35,800 nucleotides of DNA from positions 1 through 35,800 of the forward strand of contig JAFUQS010000077.1 of assembly GCA_017472225.1 (NCBI GenBank), read 5' to 3'. Below, in pieces: positions 1 to 5,073 of the stretch (the first letter of the stretch is position 1; each line of letters begins with the position of its first letter). Both the position numbers and the translations under genes were made by a program. Below the pieces are notes generated by a model. That model was not told where the DNA came from, did no database searches, and saw nothing but the letters and a program-made list of their open reading frames with translations. This DNA comes from Clostridia bacterium. Its GTDB lineage: Bacteria; Bacillota; Clostridia; Oscillospirales; Acutalibacteraceae.

Positions 1-1
1 T

Positions 2-478
2 ATTGAGCAAGGCATCATCAATGAAGCTACTAAGAGCCGTATGGATGAACTTGAAGAGCAGAAAGACGAAATAAAGGTTGCTTTAGCTGAGGCTCGCTTG
101 AAAGAAAATCTCGGACTCAACAAGGAACGCATATTGTATTTTCTGCATCAGTTCACCGATATGGATTATACGGATCCTGAATGTCAGAAGCGGCTAATCA
201 AGACGTTTTTAAACTCAGTTTTTGTATATGATGATAAAGTTGTTTTGACCTTCAACTATTCCGGAGATAATCGAACTATCACCTTAACGGAAATTGACGC
301 CGGAGTAGAGCAGGGTGTTCGACTGCCCCGTGCGTTGAGCCACCAGAAAACGACAGATTCCGACAGGAATCTGTCGTTTTCAGTTATATTCGCCTTGCGG
401 CGAGTGATATTGCTTCGCAGTGATATTCGGCTTGCACCGAGTGATATTGCCTTACGGGCAGTTAAAGGGCGAATATAA
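2..478 (+). CDS. Serine recombinase (TnpX/large serine integrase type), C-terminal part; 5' end outside window
   Basis: The reading frame is open from base 2, so the gene starts before the window and only about 158 residues are visible. The coiled-coil-like stretch (MDELEEQKDEIKVALAEARL) followed by a segment with FLHQFTD, RLIKTFLNSVFVYDDKVVLTFNYSG is typical of the far C-terminus of large serine recombinases that mobilise clostridial transposons and ICEs; the catalytic N-terminus is not visible. The family match normally ends around VEQGVRLPRALSHQ. Here the frame continues about 45 codons more, through a terminator-like hairpin (351-376) and into a palindromic repeat, so the last part of the protein is probably not conserved. 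The gene marks region 1-3900 as mobile or once mobile. Family call from memory of the C-terminal pattern. Confidence 0.8.
   Translation: MEQGIINEATKSRMDELEEQKDEIKVALAEARLKENLGLNKERILYFLHQFTDMDYTDPECQKRLIKTFLNSVFVYDDKVVLTFNYSGDNRTITLTEIDAGVEQGVRLPRALSHQKTTDSDRNLSFSVIFALRRVILLRSDIRLAPSDIALRAVKGRI
351..380 (+). terminator. Terminator-like hairpin inside the recombinase reading frame
   Basis: A perfect 10-bp stem (CGACAGATTC at 351-360 with GAATCTGTCG at 367-376) encloses a 6-nt loop and is followed by TTTT. It lies where the recombinase would be expected to end, but the frame stays open through it. Similar CGACAA/TTGTCG hairpins recur at 627-652 and 1992-2012. Confidence 0.5.
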
Positions 479-552
479 TATCACTTCTGCGAAAGCAGAA
501 ATATCACTTTCACGAAGTGAAAATACCACTCCGCCAGCGGCGGAATATCACT
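382..552 (+). repeat. Nested palindromic repeat, copy 1 (complete, two-armed)
   Basis: Units AGTGATATT (or variants such as AGTTATATT) alternate with small GC-rich palindromes (CGCCTTGCGGCG, GCTTCGC, CGGCTTGCACCG, GCCTTACGGGC). After the centre (AGTTAAAGGGCG) the series continues with the reverse complement AATATCACT, again separated by palindromic spacers (TCTGCGAAAGCAGA, TTCACGAAGTGAAA, CCGCCAGCGGCGG). The whole element can therefore fold into one long imperfect hairpin or into a row of small ones. Two diverged partial copies lie at 2019-2119 and 3701-3801. I do not know a named family for it; a MITE- or REP-like element is the likely class. Confidence 0.75.
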
Positions 553-565
553 CAAAACTATGTAA

Positions 566-657
566 GAGTTCGAATTCATACGCCAAAACGCCAAAAATAT
601 CTTTTTTGTAGCCCATAGCCAAAAATCGACAAGTTTCGACAGAAGCTTGTCGGTTTT
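566..657 (+). repeat. Direct repeat A (~90 bp), partner of 1930-2017
   Basis: The stretch starting GAGTTCGAATTCATACGC, passing through ATATCTTTTTTGTAGCCCATAG and ending in a CGACAAG...CTTGTCGGTTTTT hairpin is repeated with point differences and small indels at 1930-2017. The terminal hairpin with its T-run is terminator-like. The pair flanks the two-gene module 797-1831, so it may mark duplicated ends of an inserted segment or repeated gene 3' ends. Confidence 0.65.
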
Positions 658-727
658 TTATTTCTTCACTCTTAACATCACAAATGCGAATATTTTCACC
701 GAAGTCGCAAAAAATGACGCTAATTTA

Positions 728-756
728 TTGAAAAAACAAGTCGTTTGTGCTATACT
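728..756 (+). promoter_or_regulatory. Sigma-A-type promoter for the 797-1831 gene pair
   Basis: TTGAAA at 728-733 and TATACT at 751-756 are separated by 17 bp. The predicted start near 763 leaves a ~34-nt leader before the ATG at 797. Confidence 0.65.
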
Positions 757-796
757 GCTTATGAGATATCAGGAATATATCATGGAGGAAAAGATA

Positions 797-1315
797 ATGA
801 AATCAAAAAAAGGTACCATTATTTTTGTAGTTGTTGTGGCAGCAGTATTGCTGGGCGCTTGGCTGTTCATGGGTGGTGCGGATGCTGAGCATATTGAGGA
901 CACCAACGGCCCGGAGGATATTTCTCTGGCGAGCATTACCCAAGAGGATATTTTGGGCAATGGTGTGCATACCAGCGTTGGCGGCCCCTACACCGAAAAG
1001 CACACTGTTTCTTACGGAGGTGTGACCATGAGCGACGGCACCAGATTTTACTCTGAAAAGTTCAGCGGCATCTGTGAGATCGATAATGGCACGCTGTTGT
1101 CCGGTTCCGATCTGGCGATTTACCTGTATGATTTTAGCGTGACTGCCGGCAATTTCCAGATATTTGTCGTGCTGGATGGCGTGATCGTGGGCACAATTGA
1201 ACCCGATTCTTTCGCAACATTCGAAATGTTGGATACGGATGGTGGTTACTATCAAGTGTTCCTCGCCGGTGAGAGCGCGGCGTTTGAATTTACTTCGTTT
1301 GAAATTGAAGCCTAA
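797..1315 (+). CDS. Hypothetical membrane-anchored or exported protein (172 aa)
   Basis: I do not recognise a family. The start at 797 was chosen because GGAGG lies 8 bases upstream (784-788), whereas the longer frame reaching back to 647 would cross the promoter at 728-756. Residues 1-6 are lysine-rich (MKSKKG), followed by a hydrophobic segment of about 18 residues (TIIFVVVVAAVLLGAWLFMG), which is either an N-terminal anchor or an uncleaved signal. The remainder (about 145 residues) is acidic and beta-rich-looking, with no cysteine pair or catalytic motif that stands out. The GC content is visibly higher than in the AT-rich gene at 2206. It is followed after 24 bases by a LOR protein gene, probably in the same transcript. 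It is cargo of the island next to the recombinase remnant. Confidence 0.7.
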   Translation: MKSKKGTIIFVVVVAAVLLGAWLFMGGADAEHIEDTNGPEDISLASITQEDILGNGVHTSVGGPYTEKHTVSYGGVTMSDGTRFYSEKFSGICEIDNGTLLSGSDLAIYLYDFSVTAGNFQIFVVLDGVIVGTIEPDSFATFEMLDTDGGYYQVFLAGESAAFEFTSFEIEA

Positions 1316-1339
1316 CAGACAATTAGGGAGGACGCCAGC

Positions 1340-1831
1340 ATGAAGCTTTACTACAAGAATAAGACCCTCTGCACTGAAAGTAACTACCTTTTGCTGGTGG
1401 ATGCCAGTGATGAAAAGAAATATGACGTCAAATGGCGGGGGTTGTTTTTGCGATATCTGCAGGTAATGGATTCGGATAAGAATGAACTGGCTCAGATCAG
1501 GCGGGAAAAGGGTCTGATGCCCCATTACGGTGTGTACATCAACGAAGAAAAGATTTTTGACCTCAAAAAAGAATTCCACCCTCTGATGCCTAAACATAGC
1601 ATTGAGGGCCGGGGTTGGCAGATACAGGATAAGGCTATGTTGCATGACTACGATGTGCTGGAAAACGGAGCGCCGGCACTTTCCGTATCACAGTGCTACA
1701 GGGATTGGGGGCGATCCTACGAGATCCAGATCGCAGACGGTGTTAACGAGCTGTATGCTGTCTGCGTGGCATTGACCATTGATGTGTGTATGAACGGCGA
1801 TAATTTCATGCGCCCCGGCAAGGACACATAA
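1340..1831 (+). CDS. LURP-one-related (LOR, tubby-C-terminal-like) family protein
   Basis: The 163-residue protein begins MKLYYKNKTL and shows the alternating short beta-strand pattern of LURP-one-related / YxjI-like proteins (DUF567): a first strand repeat, then YLQVMDSDKNELAQIRRE, then a region with VLENGAPALSVSQCYRDWGRSYEIQI, and a final hydrophobic helix (LYAVCVALTIDVCM). These proteins adopt the tubby-like 12-strand barrel around a central helix; their function in bacteria is mostly unknown. The ATG at 1340 has GGGAGG about 10 bases upstream. The gene is closely coupled to the anchored protein at 797-1315 and shares its higher GC content, so the two probably moved together. Family call is moderately sure; function unknown. 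Confidence 0.7.
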   Translation: MKLYYKNKTLCTESNYLLLVDASDEKKYDVKWRGLFLRYLQVMDSDKNELAQIRREKGLMPHYGVYINEEKIFDLKKEFHPLMPKHSIEGRGWQIQDKAMLHDYDVLENGAPALSVSQCYRDWGRSYEIQIADGVNELYAVCVALTIDVCMNGDNFMRPGKDT

Positions 1832-1929
1832 AATCGCATACATACGGCGTTATAATCAGTTCAACAAGCAATAGGTAATCGTGAACTGTGAAGAAGTATT
1901 CCGCTTCGAAGATTTTGAATTTATTGTGA

Positions 1930-2017
1930 GAGTTCAAATTCATGCGCACGACCGGAAGAAATATCTTTTCTGTAGCCCATAGTCAGAAAACCGACAAGTT
2001 TCGACTTGTCGGTTTTT
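1930..2017 (+). repeat. Direct repeat B, partner of 566-657
   Basis: Starts GAGTTCAAATTCATGCGC, contains ATATCTTTTCTGTAGCCCATAG and ends with CCGACAAGTTTCGACTTGTCGG plus a T-run, which is a clean intrinsic-terminator shape. It differs from copy A by scattered substitutions and a shorter hairpin loop. Palindromic repeat copy 2 follows immediately. Confidence 0.65.
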
Positions 2018-2018
2018 C

Positions 2019-2119
2019 AGTTATATTAGCCTTACAGCGAGTTTTATTGCTTCGCAGTGATATTGCGCTTCGCACAGTTTTATTCGCTTTGCGAGTTAAA
2101 AGGTGAATATAATATCACT
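2019..2119 (+). repeat. Nested palindromic repeat, copy 2 (left arm mainly)
   Basis: The order is AGTTATATT, AGCCTTACAGCG, AGTTTTATT, GCTTCGC, AGTGATATT, GCGCTTCGCA, then CAGTTTTATT, CGCTTTGCG, the centre AGTTAAAAGGTG and one inverted unit AATATCACT. It matches copy 1 in architecture but stops after one right-arm unit. Same orientation as copy 1. Confidence 0.7.
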
Positions 2120-2125
2120 TTTTCA

Positions 2126-2170
2126 CATCCGCACCCGATTGTAATTTTATATTAAGTCTGCTATAATCAT
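2126..2170 (+). promoter_or_regulatory. Duplicated promoter cassette, copy 1
   Basis: TTGTAA (2139-2144) and TATAAT (2162-2167) are separated by 17 bp. The surrounding ~45 bases (CATCCGCACCCGA ... CTATAATCAT) recur with only a few differences at 2826-2870. This copy drives the gene at 2206. Confidence 0.75.
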
Positions 2171-2205
2171 CACTACAAATAAGAATTTGTATAGGAGAGA
2201 GAAAG

Positions 2206-2598
2206 ATGTTTAGTTTTTTTAAAACAAGAAAAAATTCAAAGGCAACAAAAAATAATTCTGTATTTCAAGGAAAGGGATTTATTGATGTCACTAATTTTGA
2301 TGCAATGTCTCCAGACGACTCTCTTGGGTATGCGTGTGTCTGCGATATAGTTGTTTTTCAAAATGGTCTGATTGAAATTTTTTCGGATAATAATGAAAGA
2401 AATTTATTAGAAAGCTTTTCTGTTTTAAATATTGTTACAGCAAACAATAATATAAATAATTATGCTCCGGAGACTATGATGGGAGTTTCTGTGATAACAG
2501 AAAATAAGGGTTTGCGAATATTCTTTCAAACAAAAGAAAGTAAAATTGAATTTTGGAATGCACTTACTACTACATATGATAATCTCAAAGAAAGATAA
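2206..2598 (+). CDS. Hypothetical protein, AT-rich (130 aa)
   Basis: I do not recognise a family. The ATG at 2206 is preceded by AGGAGAGAG at good spacing and by the promoter at 2139-2167. The protein starts MFSFFKTRKNSK, then has a mixed hydrophobic/polar pattern suggesting alternating beta-strands (GFIDVTNF, YACVCDIVVFQNGLIEIF, SFSVLNIVT, GLRIFFQTKESKIEFWNAL) and a C-terminal helix. That pattern is compatible with a small PH-like or beta-sandwich fold, but this is only an impression. Codon use is much more A/T-rich than in the neighbours on both sides, suggesting a separate origin. A terminator-like hairpin follows at 2687-2720. Confidence 0.65.
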   Translation: MFSFFKTRKNSKATKNNSVFQGKGFIDVTNFDAMSPDDSLGYACVCDIVVFQNGLIEIFSDNNERNLLESFSVLNIVTANNNINNYAPETMMGVSVITENKGLRIFFQTKESKIEFWNALTTTYDNLKER

Positions 2599-2686
2599 TA
2601 TTTTATGTAAACAGATTCTTTGAAGATAAAAAAGTATTTGACAACTTTCAATTTATAGCTCTGTATCCATTTTGTATACTAAACAC

Positions 2687-2720
2687 AAAAATCCCGTTCG
2701 TGTCAGCGAATGGGATTTTT
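2687..2720. terminator. Bidirectional-type terminator after the 2206 gene
   Basis: AAAAATCCCGTTCG (2687-2700) pairs with CGAATGGGATTTTT (2707-2720), with one G-U pair and a 6-nt loop, giving an A-run on one side and a T-run on the other. Confidence 0.65.
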
Positions 2721-2825
2721 ACTTATTACTTATTATCTCTTCACTTTTCCTTCGTGCTTTCCTTTGGTACGGGATTTTTGGCGAGGTAATAAGTAAGAGG
2801 GAATAGTGAAGAAGTGTGAGCGGGA
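2721..2825. other. AT-rich interval with partial inverted repeat
   Basis: Together with flanking elements this is part of a ~390-base gene-free interval (2599-2987). TTACTTATTA (2726-2735) can pair with TAATAAGTAA (2788-2797). No plausible coding sequence was seen; it separates the terminator from promoter cassette copy 2. Confidence 0.4.
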
Positions 2826-2870
2826 CATCCGCCCCCGATTGTAATTTTATATTAAGTGTGCTATAATTAT
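2826..2870 (+). promoter_or_regulatory. Duplicated promoter cassette, copy 2
   Basis: TTGTAA (2839-2844), a 17-bp spacer and TATAAT (2862-2867), embedded in the same ~45-base context as 2126-2170. It would start transcription near 2874 and read the XRE regulator gene at 2988 with a ~115-nt leader. Confidence 0.75.
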
Positions 2871-2987
2871 GTAAGTTTATTTTGACATAGATTAACTCTA
2901 CCGTTGGTTGATTTCTCTCCACTCAACCAACAGTTCGTGTTTTTTTGCAGCTTGTTTATTTATACTAAAGATGAAAGGAGGAAAACT

Positions 2988-3599
2988 ATGGACCAAATCA
3001 AAATAGGGAAATTTATTGCCGTGTGCAGAAAAAAAGAGAACCTGACACAAGCACAGCTGGCGGAAAAATTGAATATCACCGACAGAGCAGTATCAAAGTG
3101 GGAAACGGGTAAAGCGATGCCTGATTCTTCAATAATGCTTGAATTGTGTGATGTTCTCAGAATCACCGTAAATGATTTATTAAGTGGGGAGGTAGTTTCA
3201 ATGGATAACTATAACAAAGAATCAGAAAAGAACTTAATGGAAATGGTCAAGCAAAAAGAAAAAGCCGATGAACGGCTGTTGGCTACTGAAACTGTATTGG
3301 GTGCGGTAGGTATAATTTTATGCTTGGCAATCATTTTTGTTGCATGTTATGTCCCGATGACGGATTGGCTCAGAATAGTGCTGTTTTGCATAGGCTTCAT
3401 CTTCATTTTTGTCATAGCTTTCTGCCTTTTGAAAATTGAACAGGTGGCGGGTTATTATGAATGTAAGCATTGTCACCATAAATATGTGCCGACATATAAT
3501 GCTGTGCTTTGGGCAATGCATACGGGCAGAACAAGATATATGAAGTGCCCGGAGTGCAACAAAATGTCATGGCAGAAAAAAGTAATCAGCAAAGAGTAA
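2988..3599 (+). CDS. Membrane-associated XRE-family regulator with C-terminal zinc ribbon
   Basis: The 203-residue protein has an XRE helix-turn-helix at residues 5-62 (GKFIAVCRKKENLTQAQLAE, then TDRAVSKWETG), a linker, two predicted membrane helices (about 102-121 and 128-149) and a C-terminal Cys4 zinc ribbon (CxxC at 159/162 and 187/190). This layout is common in Clostridia: a DNA-binding domain tethered to the membrane, probably sensing an envelope or redox signal, though targets are unknown. The start at 2988 is set by AAAGGAGGA just upstream; an upstream in-frame extension to 2904 has no such site. It is transcribed from promoter cassette copy 2 and ends before a strong terminator. It may regulate island genes through the two identical cassettes, which is inference only. 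Confidence 0.85.
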   Translation: MDQIKIGKFIAVCRKKENLTQAQLAEKLNITDRAVSKWETGKAMPDSSIMLELCDVLRITVNDLLSGEVVSMDNYNKESEKNLMEMVKQKEKADERLLATETVLGAVGIILCLAIIFVACYVPMTDWLRIVLFCIGFIFIFVIAFCLLKIEQVAGYYECKHCHHKYVPTYNAVLWAMHTGRTRYMKCPECNKMSWQKKVISKE

Positions 3600-3647
3600 A
3601 CGGAATTTGGCACATAAATTCCTTGCTTGTAAACGCTATAGGATAAA

Positions 3648-3698
3648 ACTACCCGAAGAAGAGAAAATAAAAACTCTTTTTCGGGTAGTAATTTTTAT
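3648..3698 (+). terminator. Intrinsic terminator after the XRE gene
   Basis: ACTACCCGAAGAAGAG (3648-3663) pairs with CTCTTTTTCGGGTAGT (3674-3689), followed by AATTTTTAT. The stem is about 16 bp with one internal mismatch. Confidence 0.8.
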
Positions 3699-3700
3699 AT

Positions 3701-3801
3701 AGTGATATTTTATTCGCCCTTAAACTGCCGAAGGCAATATCACTATGCGAAGCATAATATAACTGCATAGCAATACAACTCGCCGCAAGGCGAATAAAAC
3801 T
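3701..3801 (-). repeat. Nested palindromic repeat, copy 3 (inverted orientation)
   Basis: Reads AGTGATATT, then the reverse complement of the element centre (TTCGCCCTTAAACTGCC), then AATATCACT, ATGCGAAGCAT, AATATAACT, GCATAGC, AATACAACT, CGCCGCAAGGCG, AATAAAACT. It is thus the reverse complement of the left arm and centre seen in copies 1 and 2. Confidence 0.7.
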
Positions 3802-3852
3802 GCCCAAGTGTCCTTTAGAACACTTGAGCTAAGTTTCGTGGCTTTTTTCTCA
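3802..3852 (+). terminator. Terminator-like hairpin at the island edge
   Basis: CAAGTGT (3805-3811) pairs with ACACTTG (3820-3826). An outer GCC/GGC pair (3802-3804 / 3839-3842) could extend the structure, which ends in a run of T at 3843-3848. No gene reads into it directly, so its function is unclear. Confidence 0.4.
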
Positions 3853-3871
3853 TTTTCATTACTGCAACCTA

Positions 3872-3900
3872 TTGCATTTTATAACACCTTTTGATAGAAT
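3872..3900 (+). promoter_or_regulatory. Sigma-A-type promoter of the nagA operon
   Basis: TTGCAT (3872-3877) and TAGAAT (3895-3900) with a 17-bp spacer, about 30 bases before the nagA ATG. Confidence 0.55.
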
Positions 3901-3930
3901 TATATTATTATTTTTTGCGGAAGTGATTAA

Positions 3931-5073
3931 ATGAAAGCGATTGTAAACGGAAAAATTATTCTTAAAGACAGAATAACCGAAAACTGTGCCCTTCTTTATT
4001 CTGATGTGATTGAAGGAATTGTGCCCGGCGATAACATTCCGGAAGGCGCTGAGATTATCGATGCAAAGGGCGGTTATGTTTCGCCCGGACTTATTGATAT
4101 GCACATTCACGGATATCTTGGTAAGGATGTCTGTGACGGTGAGGAGGAGAGTATCCGCACAATTTCAAAGGGACTTCTGTCCAACGGTGTCACAGGCTAT
4201 CTTCCCACCACTATGACTGTGGACATGAAGGTTATCAGAAAGGCTCTTGAGGTTTGCCGCAATCTTAAAGAAGAAAGCAAAACCTGGGTCGGCAGTACGA
4301 TTTTAGGCTGCCACGCTGAAGGCCCATTTATAAGTGAAAGCAAAAAGGGTGCACAGGATGCAAAATATATCCTTAAGCCTGATGCGGAGTTTGTCAAGGA
4401 ATATGCAGATATTATCAAAACCATCACTCTTGCACCTGAGACCGATGAAAATGATTTTTCTGCAATTCGTGAAATTTGCCGTGATACCGATGTTGTTGTG
4501 TCAATGGGTCATACCTCGGCAGATTATGAAACTGCAATGGCGGGTGTTAATGCAGGTGTGAAGCATGTTACTCATCTTTTCAACGCCATGACGCCTCTCA
4601 GCCACCGTGCTCCCGGTGTTGTTACAGCGGCACTTAATGCAGATGTTAGCTGTGAGCTTATTGTTGATACCTTCCATGTTGACCCGTGCTTTTATGATAT
4701 GCTCTGGAAGCTGAAGGGAAGAAAGCTCTGCTTTATTACAGACTGCTTACCGGCAGGCGGACTTCCCGAGGGTGAATATACTCTCGGCGGACAGAAGATT
4801 ATCTATAAAGGTATTGTCTGTCGCCTTGAAGACGGAACTGTTGCGGGCAGTATATTGCATCTTAATAAGGGTGTATGGAATGTGTATACAAATTCAACCA
4901 TTCCGCTTCATGAGTGTGTAAATTGTGCTTCACTCAATGCTGCAACCGTTTTAGGTCTTGAAAAAACAAAAGGCTCACTTGAGATAGGTAAAGATGCTGA
5001 TATAATCATTACCGACTGTGAGTTTAATGTAGAAAAAACAATTATCGGAGGAGAGATCAGATATGAATCTTAA
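3931..5073 (+). CDS. nagA: N-acetylglucosamine-6-phosphate deacetylase
   Basis: A 380-residue amidohydrolase-superfamily enzyme that hydrolyses GlcNAc-6-P to glucosamine-6-P and acetate in the cytoplasm. Visible landmarks are the metal-binding HxH motif (GLIDMHIHG, His58/His60), the GCHAEGPFIS motif carrying the metal-bridging Glu, SMGHTSADY, VTHLFNAMTPL, and the catalytic Asp in FITDCLPAGG. Length is normal for NagA. The ribosome binding site is weak (GGAAGTG). The last 11 bases overlap the following ROK gene, so translation is probably coupled. No nagB (deaminase) is present in this segment. It ends the accessory island and begins a region with more typical codon use. The call rests on several invariant motifs and is secure. 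Confidence 0.95.
   Translation: MKAIVNGKIILKDRITENCALLYSDVIEGIVPGDNIPEGAEIIDAKGGYVSPGLIDMHIHGYLGKDVCDGEEESIRTISKGLLSNGVTGYLPTTMTVDMKVIRKALEVCRNLKEESKTWVGSTILGCHAEGPFISESKKGAQDAKYILKPDAEFVKEYADIIKTITLAPETDENDFSAIREICRDTDVVVSMGHTSADYETAMAGVNAGVKHVTHLFNAMTPLSHRAPGVVTAALNADVSCELIVDTFHVDPCFYDMLWKLKGRKLCFITDCLPAGGLPEGEYTLGGQKIIYKGIVCRLEDGTVAGSILHLNKGVWNVYTNSTIPLHECVNCASLNAATVLGLEKTKGSLEIGKDADIIITDCEFNVEKTIIGGEIRYES

Larger units (their letters stand above)
1832..2205. other. Gene-free interval: direct repeat B, palindromic repeat copy 2 and promoter cassette copy 1
   Basis: About 374 bases without a gene. From left to right it holds ~95 bases of unassigned sequence, direct repeat B (1930-2017), palindromic repeat copy 2 (2019-2119) and the first copy of the duplicated promoter (2126-2170) that drives the gene at 2206. 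Confidence 0.7.

Noticed and set aside
382-552. CRISPR-like array
   Set aside because: Units are only ~9 bases, spacers are 6-14 base palindromes, and the units invert halfway; no cas genes nearby.
420-611. 63-codon frame over the palindromic repeat
   Set aside because: It lies almost entirely in repeat sequence, without ribosome binding site or family.
647-796. N-terminal extension of the membrane protein from 647
   Set aside because: It would cross the promoter at 728-756; GGAGG before 797 marks the start.
803-1645. 280-codon minus-strand frame opposite the 797-1831 genes
   Set aside because: The plus-strand genes have a promoter, ribosome binding sites, a membrane segment and a recognisable LOR family; the minus frame has no recognisable family and is a shadow.
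2638-2680. Promoter with TTGACA (2638-2643)
   Set aside because: No -10 element at 16-18 bp; the nearest TATACT is about 31 bases away and it is followed by a terminator.
2904-2987. N-terminal extension of the XRE regulator from 2904
   Set aside because: AAAGGAGGA directly precedes 2988 and the XRE domain starts normally there.
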